The notes: generated by a model not told the origin, from the letters alone. DNA of 64,000 nucleotides from Halomontanus rarus (GCF_017357405.1 NZ_CP071597.1:3958345-4022344), one strand, 5' to 3'; positions 53,522 to 63,574 are shown, counted from the first letter of the stretch. Numbers and translations are program-made.

Positions 53522-54508
53522 TCAGCGAGAGTCCTCGAGCGCGACGGGTACGCCGCGGTCGGCGCTCTCGTAAATCGCGTCGATCGCTCGCATGTTCGCG
53601 ACGGTCTCCGTTCGACCGACTGGCGGCTCGCTTCCGCTCTCGGCGGCGTCCGCGAACGCCTCGACTTCGAGTCGGTAGGCGTCTTCGGGGTCGAACGTCT
53701 CGGTCGTCTCCTCGCCGTCCGCGCTGTAGGTGAGCGAGACGGCAGCATCGGGGCCGGGATTGAAGACGTTCTCGGCCTCGAGCCAGCCGTTTTCGGCGTC
53801 GACGCGGTAGTGCTGGCGGTGCCGAGTGTCGAACCCGCATCGAATCTGTGCGTGAGCGCCCGGATCGTCGTACTCGAACTGGGCGACGAGGTCCGTGTCG
53901 ACGCCGCAGTCGCGCGTGTCCAGCGCGTGGGCGTGTATCCGATCGGGGTCGCCGAGGAACCCGCGCGTCGCGCTGACGGCGTAACAACCGACGTCCATCA
54001 GGCTCCCGCCCGCAAGCGACGGCGAGAGGCGAATATCGTCGGGATCGCCGCGCAGTGAGAACGTGAACGTCGACTCCACCGACCGGATCGTCGAGAGCTC
54101 CTCGCGGACGAGCTCCCGCGCTCGCTCGGTTCGGGGGTGGAAGTGGTACATGAACGCCTCCATCACCGTGACGCCGGCGTCCTCGCAGTAGTCGAACAGC
54201 GCCGTCGCCGCGCTGGCGTCGACCGTCAACGGCTTCTCGCAGAGGACGTCGAGTTCCGCGTCCGCCGCCCGCCGGGTCCACTCGGCGTGGAGCGCGTTCG
54301 GGAGCGGATTGTAGATCGCGTCGATATCCGCCTCGAGGAGGGCCTCGTAGCTCCCGTAGCTGGTCGGGATCTCGAGGTCGTCGGCGAACTGCCGGGCGTT
54401 CTCCTCGTCGCGGGAGGCGACGGCGACGACCTCGTGGTCGGTCTTCTCGATGGCGGGAACGACGGCTCGTCGGCCGATATCCGCCGTGCTGAGGATGCCA
54501 AATCGCAT
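53522..54508 (-). CDS. Gfo/Idh/MocA family oxidoreductase
   Basis: A 328-residue NAD(P)-dependent sugar-type dehydrogenase. The Rossmann start is MRFGILSTADIGRRAVVPAI. The catalytic Lys is in VLCEKPLTVDASAA. The C-terminal domain has MEAFMYHFHPR and GGSLMDVGCYAVSATRGFLG. It probably oxidises a sugar or polyol; the substrate cannot be told. The ATG at 54508 is preferred to an upstream start at 54550, which adds 14 residues before the Rossmann fold. Confidence 0.9.
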   Translation of the reverse strand: MRFGILSTADIGRRAVVPAIEKTDHEVVAVASRDEENARQFADDLEIPTSYGSYEALLEADIDAIYNPLPNALHAEWTRRAADAELDVLCEKPLTVDASAATALFDYCEDAGVTVMEAFMYHFHPRTERARELVREELSTIRSVESTFTFSLRGDPDDIRLSPSLAGGSLMDVGCYAVSATRGFLGDPDRIHAHALDTRDCGVDTDLVAQFEYDDPGAHAQIRCGFDTRHRQHYRVDAENGWLEAENVFNPGPDAAVSLTYSADGEETTETFDPEDAYRLEVEAFADAAESGSEPPVGRTETVANMRAIDAIYESADRGVPVALEDSR

Positions 54509-54641
54509 ACGGATGTCTCTTCGGCCACGGACATTAACACCCGGTATCACAGCGAGCGATGACGTTTTCGAAGTGCGACGCTCTCGAGACCCCGTGTCGG
54601 AGCAATAGTTCCGTGAAACGATCGCTCTCCGATCCGCGAAC

Positions 54642-54794
54642 CTACCACTTCTTCCGCCAGTTCGCCAGGAGCCAAAATCCGACCATCATCGAGAGAATCG
54701 GAAGCGCCAGCCCCTGCAGAGAAATCGCACCGATCAGCAGAAATGCGATGCCGAACGTCAAATAGAGAAGCGAAGTACCAGTATCGCTTATCAT
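54642..54794 (-). CDS. 50-residue membrane protein
   Basis: A short frame reads MISDTGTSLLYLTFGIAFLL, then an aliphatic, Gly-containing stretch, and ends with FWLLANWRKKW before TAG. Two hydrophobic segments and a positively charged tail suggest a two-helix membrane peptide with cytoplasmic C-terminus. A Shine-Dalgarno-like GGGAG sits about 15 bp before the ATG, and a TATA-like CCTATTTTAC is upstream (about 54828-54837). Function is unknown. It is easily missed because of its size. Confidence 0.65.
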   Translation of the reverse strand: MISDTGTSLLYLTFGIAFLLIGAISLQGLALPILSMMVGFWLLANWRKKW

Positions 54795-55209
54795 CGATCG
54801 GTGACTCCCTTATGATCCCTGGTATCGGAATTGTAAAATAGGTTTCTGTAAGATGCGAGAATCGAGGTCGTCTCGTATCCACATCGCGTCCGTCGCTGTA
54901 GGCGAGCGTGATCTCGGCGGTCGATAGCTTCTCGTCCGCGTTCAGCCGGCAGAGTCGATCGTGGCACCCATCTCCGGTTCGGGACTGGTACTCTCCTCGA
55001 GAGTGTAGCCGTCGGCGATGGCCCAGCGTTGGTTTCCGATCACGGGAGACACCCGTCCCGAACGCTCACCGAACGCGGGAAACGAAGCCGGGCCCTATGG
55101 GGAAAAGCACCGATCCGGATCCGACTCGAGGCGAGGAGAGAGACGGGAGAAACGGGACGCGACGAGATGTGACGTGACGAAACGAGCCGCAGTTCGCCGG
55201 TCCGACACG
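54795..55209. other. Intergenic region without evident genes
   Basis: These 415 bp lie between the 50-residue membrane protein and the polymerase gene end. Open frames here are short and of Arg-rich shadow composition. The left 50 bp hold the promoter of the small gene. I see no RNA gene or repeat. Confidence 0.6.
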
Positions 55210-57927
55210 TCACATGAAGCTGTCGAGTCCGGTCTGCTCCTGCCCGCTCTTGACCTCCTCCCAGGAGATACCCAGCGCCTCGAGAACTCGCTCGATCGGT
55301 CCCTTCAACGTTTTCTCGAGCATGACGTCGTGGTCGACTTCGAACTCCTCGGGGATCTGGTCGTCGTACTCGAAGCAGATGACGTCGGGGTCGCGCTTGA
55401 ACGCCCCGTAGAGCGGATCGGTACGCGCGTCGAAGCCTTCCTCCGTTTCCATTCTGCGGAAGAACTCGGGATCGACGCGCTTCAGGTAGAGTCGCTTGGG
55501 TTTGCTGCCGCGGTCGAAGTTCGTCCCCAAGACCAGGTTCGCGTACTTCGCGCCGCGGACCTGTGCGGTGTCGGTGTCGTAGTCGTTCAGGCGCTTGCCG
55601 ATCCCGCCGGGGATGGCGATCTCCTCGTAGCTCACGTCGCCGGTTCGGACCCGCTCGATGACGTCGTGGACGTACTCTTTCATCGCCTCGACGTCGCCCT
55701 CGCGGACGATCATCTCGATGACCCGGTGCTGGACTTCCTTGGTGATCGGCGCGATGTCCGAGCGCTTGTACTCGAAGCCGGTGATGTCGATGTCGTCGAC
55801 GTCCTTACCCTCCTTCCAGACGATGTTGCCGGCGTAGCGTTTCTTCGTCCCCGCCTGGAAGAACCGGCGGTAGAGTTTCTCGAACTCGATCTGGAAGCGG
55901 TGTTCCTCCGCGTTCAGGTCCTCGCGAGCGAAGTCGTCGTAGCGTCCGTTGATGTACTCCTCGATCTCGAAGGACTGCTCGATGGCTTCCTCCTTCGAGA
56001 TCTCCGGTCCGAGTTCTAACATGACCGAGTCGGTGTCGCCGTAGGCGACGTCGTACCCCATCTCGTTGGCCGCCGTTTCGGTGAACGAGATGACCGCCCG
56101 ATTCGTCGAGGTGACTCCTGCACTCATCGCCTGATCGTAGAGTCGGAATCGATCCCACCCAAAAACGCCGTACAAGCTGTTCATGATGACCTTGACGGCC
56201 GCTTGCTGGCGATCGTAACGCTCGTACTGCTCGGATCCGGGTTCGTGTTCGTTTCGGAGTCCCTTCTTCTCCTCGCGTTCGGTCAGGAGTTCGTCGACCA
56301 TCTCCCTGATCATTCCGTCGGGCTCCTTTCGAAAGTGGATGCCCGTCGGCGTCCGATACGTCTCTCCTTCGTACGTCTCCGGATCGACCTTCGTCTCCGG
56401 AGACGCGTTGATCGTCACCATCGACATCGGGTAGAGGGACTTCAGGTCGAGGACGGAGACGTTCTCTTTGACTCCCGTGATCGGCTCGAACACTGCCCCT
56501 CCCTCGAACTCTTCGGCCTCCTGTTGGCCTTTCGAGGGAAGCGCGAATTCTCCGTGGGCTTCGTGGAGGACGTACATGTCCACCGCGTCACCGGCCGTTG
56601 GCGCGTCCTCTAACTTACAGCCGACCAGTTTGCGCGCTTCGTTCCAGAAGGAGATGATGCTCTGCTTGCGGTCGAGCTCCACGCAGAGTTCGACGTCCCG
56701 GAGGTTGTACTCGAGCAATTTCGTCGGGTCGCCCTCCCAGAGGTCGCCGATGTCACCGGCGTACCGTTCCTTGCCGACGCCGAGTTCCTCCTCGCCGACG
56801 GCGTCCAGCCGGTAGGAATCGAGTTCGGAGAAGACGGTCTGCTTGTAGGCGTACAGCAGGTCGAAGACCACCCGCCCCTTGACGTCGGGGCCGCCCCAGC
56901 CGCCGCTCCAGACCTCGTTCACCCGCGAGAGGCGGTCGGGGTTTAGATCGTACTCGTGGTGGGGACCGTTCTTGACCTCGAGGCGGTCGAGGAAGTAGGG
57001 CGCGTCGAAGTCCTCGAAGTTCCAACCGGTGAGGACGTCCGGGTCGGTCTCGTCGACGTAGTCCAGAAACGCCTCGAGCATCGCCTCCTCTTCCTCGAAA
57101 CACCGGACCTCGTGGTCGATCTCGCCTTCGATGGGGTCGTAGTCCTCGATTTCTGTGGGGATCTCGCCGTCGCCGACCGGGGCCTCGTAGAGCCACATGA
57201 CGTACTCGTCGCGGTCGGAATCGTGGCTCGTGAGACAGACGATGGGTTCCTCGCCGTCTTCCGGAAACCCAGAGCGGTCGTCGACCTCGATGTCGAAGGT
57301 CAGCACCCGCGGATCTGCGTCGACGTCGGCGGCCTCAACTTCGTCGTGAGGGACGATCAGCGACTCCTCGTCGTCGCTTCTGCGCTCCGGCACTCGGATC
57401 CCGCTCCGGATGTCCTTGTCGATCAGGAACCGGTTCGGGAAGAGGATGTCAGCCTCGAAGTGGTCGAACTCGTCACGGATGTTCCCGACGTCTCGGGGCG
57501 TCTGCCCGAAGATCTTCGTGAGTTTCTCGCCTCGGATACTCTCGTAGGGGTCGCCGTTCTCGTCGGTTTCCTCCCAGCCCGTGATCCGGTCGTCCTGGAG
57601 GTCGCCGTCCGAGAGCGTCGCCGTCGGCGCGTAGAAGTACGGTCGAAAGCCAACGACCCGAACGTGCTCGAGGTCGCCTGCGGCCGTCCGACCGAAGACG
57701 TGCATGATCGGCCGCTCGTCGTCGCCCCGACCGGCGATCGTGTAGTCGACCTGCATCACCGCCAGTTCGAGGTCCCCTTGCGACTCGGGCAGGGTCTCCT
57801 CGAGAACGTCGACCACTTCCGACCCCGTCGAACCGCCGTTGCCGGCGACGGCGATCGCCTCCTCGTCGGGTCGTTGTGCGGACCCGTTTGCGTAGTCCGC
57901 GAGTCCGGTTTGCCCCTCGTCAGTCAT
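55210..57927 (-). CDS. polB: Family B DNA polymerase
   Basis: A 905-residue replicative polymerase. Exonuclease motifs: LTFDIEVDD (Exo I), LTGWNFEDFDAPYF (Exo II), YNLRDVELC (Exo III). Polymerase motifs: DLKSLYPMSM (A), KVIMNSLYGVFG (B), YGDTDSVML (C). The last residues, QTGLDSFM, match a PIP box for binding PCNA. No intein interrupts motifs A or C, although many haloarchaeal copies have one. The ATG at 57927 is supported by a TATA-like TTTTTAACT about 25 bp upstream. It is monocistronic. Confidence 0.97.
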   Translation of the reverse strand: MTDEGQTGLADYANGSAQRPDEEAIAVAGNGGSTGSEVVDVLEETLPESQGDLELAVMQVDYTIAGRGDDERPIMHVFGRTAAGDLEHVRVVGFRPYFYAPTATLSDGDLQDDRITGWEETDENGDPYESIRGEKLTKIFGQTPRDVGNIRDEFDHFEADILFPNRFLIDKDIRSGIRVPERRSDDEESLIVPHDEVEAADVDADPRVLTFDIEVDDRSGFPEDGEEPIVCLTSHDSDRDEYVMWLYEAPVGDGEIPTEIEDYDPIEGEIDHEVRCFEEEEAMLEAFLDYVDETDPDVLTGWNFEDFDAPYFLDRLEVKNGPHHEYDLNPDRLSRVNEVWSGGWGGPDVKGRVVFDLLYAYKQTVFSELDSYRLDAVGEEELGVGKERYAGDIGDLWEGDPTKLLEYNLRDVELCVELDRKQSIISFWNEARKLVGCKLEDAPTAGDAVDMYVLHEAHGEFALPSKGQQEAEEFEGGAVFEPITGVKENVSVLDLKSLYPMSMVTINASPETKVDPETYEGETYRTPTGIHFRKEPDGMIREMVDELLTEREEKKGLRNEHEPGSEQYERYDRQQAAVKVIMNSLYGVFGWDRFRLYDQAMSAGVTSTNRAVISFTETAANEMGYDVAYGDTDSVMLELGPEISKEEAIEQSFEIEEYINGRYDDFAREDLNAEEHRFQIEFEKLYRRFFQAGTKKRYAGNIVWKEGKDVDDIDITGFEYKRSDIAPITKEVQHRVIEMIVREGDVEAMKEYVHDVIERVRTGDVSYEEIAIPGGIGKRLNDYDTDTAQVRGAKYANLVLGTNFDRGSKPKRLYLKRVDPEFFRRMETEEGFDARTDPLYGAFKRDPDVICFEYDDQIPEEFEVDHDVMLEKTLKGPIERVLEALGISWEEVKSGQEQTGLDSFM

Positions 57928-58062
57928 GGGGTTCGGTACGGATGGGCCAGTTAAAAACCTCCGCAATCGCGTGCCGGCAGTCCTGCCACATTCCTTCTAC
58001 TCGAACCTGTTACACGTCCGGCAATAAGACATTTAATGTGGTAACACATAGCACATCACGAG

Positions 58063-58254
58063 GTGACTGAAGTGCCCACTCGTACGGACGACGACAACGG
58101 CAGGACGGACGACAGCATTCGACGTGGCGAACCGGCAAGCATCGCGACGATCGAGTCGTACGAGACCGACGAGAGTATCGTCTTCTACGACGCGGAGAAT
58201 CCCCTCGCGTGGGTCGAGACCTCCCGAACACTCCCGCTCAAGGATCTGGCCTAG
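58063..58254 (+). CDS. Small haloarchaeal protein (DUF7331-like)
   Basis: A 63-residue acidic protein with a GTG start. The recognisable part is the C-terminal YDAENPLAWVETSRTLPL, close to a family of 60-70-residue haloarchaeal proteins labelled DUF7331 (recalled, not searched). A TATA-like catttaatg (58030-58038) precedes the GTG by about 28 bp. It diverges from polB. Function is unknown. Confidence 0.7.
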   Translation: MTEVPTRTDDDNGRTDDSIRRGEPASIATIESYETDESIVFYDAENPLAWVETSRTLPLKDLA

Positions 58255-58294
58255 TTAGGCAACCCTTTTCTACGAACTTCCCTTCCACTCGAGT

Positions 58295-58855
58295 GTGGTG
58301 TTCGAGCGAACCGAGCACGAGCCGGAGGAGTACGACCCGGAGGAGGACCTCCACGATCCGGAGTCGGACTCGCTCACCATTCCGGACGTGTCCATTCCCG
58401 AGGTGGAGACGACCGAGGCCGACGTGCCGGGCGAGGTTCAGGTCGGCTTCTGGCTCATCGTTCTCACGCTCAACGCTGCGTTCCTCGCGGGATCGCTCGG
58501 AATCCTCCTGCTCGTGTTCGGATACGATCCGACCTACGGGGTCGTCCTCCTCGTCGGCGGTGTCGTCCTTCTGGCGCTTGCGGGCCGCCGGTATCGGACC
58601 GTTCGTCCGAAGCTCCGAGAGAACTCGCTCGCGAGCGCTGACGCTGACGGTGACTCGGATACGGACGACAGATCGAGCGAGAGTGTGGACGAAAATGGCG
58701 GTGACGACGACGGGGATGGCGACAGCGAAGATAACGACGACGGCGGAAATAGAGACGAACACAGTGCCGACCGTCACACGAACACGGACCCGACGACCGA
58801 AACGCAGTCAACTCGCAGCTCCGAATCCGACGCACCCGAAACAGACCAGAACTGA
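58295..58855 (+). CDS. Haloarchaeal membrane protein (DUF7322-like)
   Basis: A 186-residue protein with a GTG start. Residues 1-48 are acidic. Two helices follow (VGFWLIVLTLNAAFLAGSLG and GVVLLVGGVVLLALAGRRY). The last 75 residues are D/E/G/S-rich and disordered. The next gene starts 3 bp after its stop, so they are co-translated. The family label is recalled. Function is unknown. Confidence 0.7.
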   Translation: MVFERTEHEPEEYDPEEDLHDPESDSLTIPDVSIPEVETTEADVPGEVQVGFWLIVLTLNAAFLAGSLGILLLVFGYDPTYGVVLLVGGVVLLALAGRRYRTVRPKLRENSLASADADGDSDTDDRSSESVDENGGDDDGDGDSEDNDDGGNRDEHSADRHTNTDPTTETQSTRSSESDAPETDQN

Positions 58856-58858
58856 CCC

Positions 58859-59293
58859 ATGAAGACAGTCAGAGACGACGACGGCAACCGCTACCTCGTT
58901 CTCAAACAATCCGGCGACGCGAGTCTCATTCGCGACCCGTCGACCGGCCACGAATGTTACGTCCAGAACGATCGCCTCGAGATCGTATCCGGTGACAGCC
59001 CGCTCGAGACGGCTGCTCACGGCATCAGCGAGCCCGTTCGAACGCTCCTTCGAAGCGTCCACGACGATCCGAGCCTCGGACTCCTGATCGAACTGGCCGA
59101 TCGCGGCCCGATCGGCGTCCGCCACCTCCTCGACACCTACGACATGTGCGAGAGCGACCTCCACGGCCGACTCGCCGAGTTCACCGCGACCGGTCTGATC
59201 GAGGAGGCCGAGGTCGGCAGCGAACGCGGGTATCGGGCGACCGACGAGTGCCAGCAGGCGCTCGCGACGCTGCGCTCGCGTTCCGACGAATAG
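58859..59293 (+). CDS. Small HTH-like haloarchaeal protein (DUF7346-like)
   Basis: A 144-residue soluble protein. The N-terminal part is a small beta-rich domain (DDDGNRYLVLKQSGDASLIR). From residue 60 it resembles a winged helix: GPIGVRHLLDTYDMCESDLHG, then LAEFTATGLIEEAEVGSERG. It follows the membrane protein gene by 3 bp and faces rad50 convergently (46-bp gap). It may be a transcription regulator. The family label is recalled. Confidence 0.7.
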   Translation: MKTVRDDDGNRYLVLKQSGDASLIRDPSTGHECYVQNDRLEIVSGDSPLETAAHGISEPVRTLLRSVHDDPSLGLLIELADRGPIGVRHLLDTYDMCESDLHGRLAEFTATGLIEEAEVGSERGYRATDECQQALATLRSRSDE

Positions 59294-59339
59294 GGAATCG
59301 GACGGCGACGAACGTCGGATTCCGACCGCCGAGTTCTCC

Positions 59340-62129
59340 TCAATCCGACGCCAACAACGCCGCGTCCGGCGGCTCACCCCGCTCGAGTTGCGAGCGGTTC
59401 GAGGTCGAATCCTTTTCGACGCGGACGAGGTCGTCCGCCGCGCCGACGAGTTCCTCGTCGTGACTGACGAGGACGATCTGTTCGACGCCGAGATCGCGCA
59501 TCGACTCGACCAGCGAGACGAGTTGCGTGACGTGGCCCGAATCCAGAAACACCGTCGGTTCGTCGAGGATCAGCGGCGGCATCGGCGCCGTCCCCTCGAC
59601 GCCCTCGGCGAGCAACCGGTAGATCGCACACCGCAGGCTGAGGTTGAACAGCGCCCGCTCGCCGCCCGACAGCTGTTCGGGCTCGAGCGGTTCGCCGTCT
59701 TTCTGGTAGACCGTCAGCCGGTACTCGCCGTCGAGGTCGATCGAGGCGTAGGAGTCGTTCTGATAGACCAGATCGAACGTCTCGTTCAACAGGCGCTCGA
59801 GCGTTTCGACGTTTCGCTGTCGCAACTCCGTCCGCAGGTCGCCGTAGGTCGCCTGCAGGGTCTCGGCTTCCTCGTACAGCGACTCGAGGTCGTCACAGCG
59901 GGCGTCGACGTCCTCGAGGCGCTCTCGAAGGTTCTCGAGTTCCTCCAGTTCGTTCTCGACGGCCCCGATGGCGTTCTGGAGGTTGGTCCGGCGCTCCCGG
60001 AGCGTCTCGAGTTCCGCGTCGACCTGTTCGATGTACTCCGCTGCGTTTTCCCGCTCCGAGCGGGCCTGCTCGATTCGATCCTCGTCGAACTCCTCCTCGA
60101 GTTCCCGTTTTCGCTCCCGTTTGTCCGAGAGGCGGGTCCGGCGCTCGTCGTTGAGTTCCGCCTTGTTCGCCCGGCGTTCGCGGTCGGCCTCGATGTCGCC
60201 CTCGAGCGACTCGATTTCCGCGGCGAGTTCCGACACCCGCCGGAGCCGTTGCAGCGTCTCCTTGAGCCCGCTTCGAGCGCCGTTGATCTCGCCGAGCTCG
60301 CCCCGCCGCTCGTCCGCGGTGTCCTCGATCGCCTCAGCGTCGGCGCGCTTTTGCTCGGCGTCGGCCTCGAGTTCGTCGGCTCGCCCGCGCAGCTGCTCGC
60401 GTTGGTCGCGTCGATCGGCGAGCGTCTCGCGTTTCTCCGCGAGCAACCGCGTCATATTTTCCCGTCGGTCTTCCAGGCGTTCGACTTCCCGTTCGACCTC
60501 GCACAGTTCGTCGGCCCGCTCGAGACGCTCCTCGAGCGAGTCGAGGTCGTCCCGTAATTCCTCGCGTCGCTCCTCGAGGTCGGCCAGTTCCTCCCGGCGT
60601 TCCTCGAGAACGTCGACGTGAGGCGAGTCCTCCACGGGCTGGCCGCACTCGGGACACTTACCGGCCTCGAGCAGCTCCTCGCCCTCCTCGATCGAGGCCG
60701 TGGTCGCGTCGATCTGTGCGGACACGTCGGCGAGATCCGACCGGCAGTCCTCGCGCTCGCTCGCGAGTTCCTCGCGGTGATCGGCGGCCTCGCCGAAGGC
60801 GATCGGTGCGTCCTCGAACTCGCTCCGCCGGGTGTCGATCTCCTCGCCGAGCTCCTCGACGGTCGTCTCGCGCTCTTCGATCGCCGCCTCGTCCTCTGCC
60901 AGCGTCTCCGCGAGGTCGTCGGCGTCGGCTCGTTTGGACTCGGCTTCGGCCTCGAGTTCGTCGGCGCGTTCTCGCAGCCGGGTCACCTCGCCGGTGTGTT
61001 CCTGGATCGCGAGTCGGAGCTCCTCGAGTCCTTCGCGGAGGGTCTCGTCGTCGGCCTCCAGTCGCTCGATCAGGTCGTCGACCGTCTCGTTCGACGTGGC
61101 GGGATCGAGATCCGGCGTCGTGTCCCGGCCGGTCTCGAGATCGAGATCGAGGTCGAGGCCCACGTCGAGATCGGCATCGGTTGCGACGTCGACGCCCTCG
61201 TCGATCCCGCCCTCGATTTCGGCCTCGGACAGTAACTCCGCACGCTCGTCCTCGTACTCCTCGAGTTCGTCCCGTCGCGCACGGATCCGCTCTTTGAGGT
61301 CCTCGCGCTCGCCTTCCGTCTCGGTGATCGTCGATCGCAATGACTCGATCTCCTCGGCCAGGTCCGCCATCTCCGCGCGGGTCTCCTCGTGGCGCTCGAG
61401 CACGTCCTCGGCGGTCTCGAGCGTCCGCTCGGCCTCCTCGCGCTGGGACTCGTAGTGCTCGATCTGCCCGCCGACTTCCGTCCGCTTCGACTCGAGTCCG
61501 TTCAGGCGCTCGTGGAGGCCCTTGTCCTCCTTGGTCTCGACTTGCTCCTGTAGGTTGTCGCGGACCTCGCGCTGGCCGTCGAGGACGGTCTTCACGCCGA
61601 GGCGGGCGTCGCTGGCCCGTTCGCGGTACTCCTCGAGCGCGCCGAGCTGGAGGAGGTCGTCGATCATGTCCTGGCGGTCGCCGGGCGAGGCGTGGATCAG
61701 TTTGTTGACCTCGCCCTGACGGACGTAGGCGCAGTTGACGAAGGCGTCGGCGTCCATCCGCAGGAGTTTGGTGACTTCGCGGCGGACGTCGCGGGCACCC
61801 TCGATGGTTTCGGTCCCGGTCTCGAGGACGCACTTCGTCGTCGTCGCGCGGTCACCGCGGAGTGTGAGGTGGCGTTCGATGCGGTAGTCGCCGCCGTCGT
61901 GAGTGAAGGCGAGTTCGACCTCCGCCTCCTCCTCGCCGGTCGTGATCACGTCGTCGAGGGTCCGGTCGTCCAGCGCTTTCGAACCGTAGAGTGCGAAGAA
62001 AACGGCCTCGAGCAGCGTGGATTTCCCGCTACCGTTGACGCCGTGAACGACGGTGACGCCGTGGTGGAGGGTGAGATCGGCGTCGCCGTAGCACTTGAAG
62101 TTCCGCAGGCGGATGCGTTCGACCCTCAC
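59340..62129 (-). CDS. rad50: DNA repair ATPase Rad50
   Basis: A 929-residue SMC-like protein. Walker A is in HGVNGSGKSTLLEAVFF (30-38). Two long coiled-coil arms flank a zinc hook CPECGQP near residue 491. The C-terminal head has LSGGERALFNLSLRCAIYRL and PPLILDEPTVFLDSGH. With Mre11 it processes double-strand DNA ends. It overlaps mre11 by 4 bp (ATGA). A stretch of alternating L-D residues (LDVGLDLDLDLE) sits in the first arm, an odd insert. Confidence 0.97.
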   Translation of the reverse strand: MRVERIRLRNFKCYGDADLTLHHGVTVVHGVNGSGKSTLLEAVFFALYGSKALDDRTLDDVITTGEEEAEVELAFTHDGGDYRIERHLTLRGDRATTTKCVLETGTETIEGARDVRREVTKLLRMDADAFVNCAYVRQGEVNKLIHASPGDRQDMIDDLLQLGALEEYRERASDARLGVKTVLDGQREVRDNLQEQVETKEDKGLHERLNGLESKRTEVGGQIEHYESQREEAERTLETAEDVLERHEETRAEMADLAEEIESLRSTITETEGEREDLKERIRARRDELEEYEDERAELLSEAEIEGGIDEGVDVATDADLDVGLDLDLDLETGRDTTPDLDPATSNETVDDLIERLEADDETLREGLEELRLAIQEHTGEVTRLRERADELEAEAESKRADADDLAETLAEDEAAIEERETTVEELGEEIDTRRSEFEDAPIAFGEAADHREELASEREDCRSDLADVSAQIDATTASIEEGEELLEAGKCPECGQPVEDSPHVDVLEERREELADLEERREELRDDLDSLEERLERADELCEVEREVERLEDRRENMTRLLAEKRETLADRRDQREQLRGRADELEADAEQKRADAEAIEDTADERRGELGEINGARSGLKETLQRLRRVSELAAEIESLEGDIEADRERRANKAELNDERRTRLSDKRERKRELEEEFDEDRIEQARSERENAAEYIEQVDAELETLRERRTNLQNAIGAVENELEELENLRERLEDVDARCDDLESLYEEAETLQATYGDLRTELRQRNVETLERLLNETFDLVYQNDSYASIDLDGEYRLTVYQKDGEPLEPEQLSGGERALFNLSLRCAIYRLLAEGVEGTAPMPPLILDEPTVFLDSGHVTQLVSLVESMRDLGVEQIVLVSHDEELVGAADDLVRVEKDSTSNRSQLERGEPPDAALLASD

Positions 62130-63574
62130 GCGAAATCACCCATGGAGACCTGTTCGTCCGTCGTCTCGTCGTCCGTCTGGCCGGTGTCACCGTCGGCGTC
62201 CGTCTGGTCGGTGTCACCGTCGGTGTCCGTCTCGGGCCCCTCGTCGGCCTCGGACACGTCGCTCGAGTCGGGACTCGAGTCCGCCGTCGCCGATTCGGTG
62301 GCGGCCTCGTGCTCGCTCTCGATTCCGTCTCCGTCGTCGTCACCGTCGTTCACAGCACCTGTCTCGTCGCGCCCGTTCAGCGCGTCGGCCACCGTCTGGA
62401 CGTCCCGCTCGCTCTCACCGTCGGCCGCCGACCGGAACGCCTCTCGGTCCTCCTCGAGGGCCTCACGAACCCGCCGCTCGACCGTCTCGCGGACGTTCGC
62501 GTCGACGACGTCGCCGTCTCGGACGGTGCGGTCGATGTCTCGAGCGGCGTCGCTCAACCCCAGATCGCGGATCCGCTCGCGGACCGCGTCGTCGGGATCG
62601 GCGAAGCTCACGGAAACGTCCTCCTCGACGTCGATCTCCCGGTGGTCGTTCACGCGGGCGATCAACGCCCCGCGGTCGATGGCGAACTCCTCGACCGCTG
62701 CGGGCGTGATCGGCTCGCCCCCGCCGTCGACGGTGACGATCACCACGGCATCCTCGAGGTCGTACTCGCGTACGCGGTCGCGAACGCGGTCGATTCCCTC
62801 GCCGTCCTCGAGGTCGACGTCGACGAAGACGAACTCGCGCGTGACCGAGAGGCCGCGTCGGGTGATCGCGACCTGTCCATCACTATCTCTCTCGCCGTCG
62901 TCCTCCTCGTCGGATTCGAACGTAACGATGTTGTAGCCCCGATCGTCCCGCTCGCTCGCGCTCGCGCGCTCGGTCGACCCGCAGTAGGTGACCCACGTGT
63001 CGTCGACTTCGGCAGTGTCCGGCGCGTGGTTGTCGCCGAGCAACATCGCGTCGAAGTCGACCGTCGCCTCCGCGAGCACCGTCTCGGTGTCCCAGTCGGC
63101 GTGGGCGAACGGTTCGAACAGGCCGTGGCTCACGAGCGCGCGGTGGTCGGCGTCGGTCGACTCGAACTCGTAGGCGAGGTTCTCGCGTCTCGAGCGCGGG
63201 ACGAAGTCCAGTCCGTAGAAGGCCACGTCGTCGATCAGGTACGGATCGGCTCCCAGCCTGGTCGCGAGTCCGAGGTCCTCGAAGAGATCGAGCCACTGCG
63301 CGTCGCGTTTCCCCTCGTGGTTGCCGACGACCGCCAGAAACGGGACGTCCGCCTCCCGAAGGGTTCGGAGCACCTCGACCGTTCCCTGCAGGTCGACCAG
63401 TCCCGGCCGGCGGTCGTGAAAGAGGTCGCCGGCGTGGATCACCGCGTCGACGTCGTCGGAGACGGCGTCCTCGGCGACCTGCCGAAACGCTCGAAGAAAG
63501 TCCCGTCGTCGCTCGGGTGTGTTGTACTGCTGGTACCCGATGTGGGTGTCGCCCGTGTGTATCACCCGCGTCAT
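62126..63574 (-). CDS. mre11: DNA double-strand break repair nuclease Mre11
   Basis: A 482-residue metallophosphoesterase. Motifs: HTGDTHIGYQQY, VIHAGDLFHDRRPG, AVVGNHEGKRD, LVSHGLFEPFAH and LLGDNHAPDT hold the metal ligands. The C-terminal about 90 residues are a D/T/E-rich repeat tail (DTDGDTDQTDADGDTGQTDD). A TATA-like CTTTAGGT about 28 bp before the ATG fits a leaderless transcript. First gene of mre11-rad50. Confidence 0.97.
   Translation of the reverse strand: MTRVIHTGDTHIGYQQYNTPERRRDFLRAFRQVAEDAVSDDVDAVIHAGDLFHDRRPGLVDLQGTVEVLRTLREADVPFLAVVGNHEGKRDAQWLDLFEDLGLATRLGADPYLIDDVAFYGLDFVPRSRRENLAYEFESTDADHRALVSHGLFEPFAHADWDTETVLAEATVDFDAMLLGDNHAPDTAEVDDTWVTYCGSTERASASERDDRGYNIVTFESDEEDDGERDSDGQVAITRRGLSVTREFVFVDVDLEDGEGIDRVRDRVREYDLEDAVVIVTVDGGGEPITPAAVEEFAIDRGALIARVNDHREIDVEEDVSVSFADPDDAVRERIRDLGLSDAARDIDRTVRDGDVVDANVRETVERRVREALEEDREAFRSAADGESERDVQTVADALNGRDETGAVNDGDDDGDGIESEHEAATESATADSSPDSSDVSEADEGPETDTDGDTDQTDADGDTGQTDDETTDEQVSMGDFA

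Noticed and set aside
55018..56019. Plus-strand frame of 333 codons antisense to the polymerase gene end
   Set aside because: The composition is shadow-like (L/V/D/E repeats) and the opposite strand encodes conserved polymerase sequence.
55210..57927. Intein in the family B DNA polymerase
   Set aside because: Motifs A, B and C follow one another at normal spacing and the total length is 905 residues, so no intein is present.
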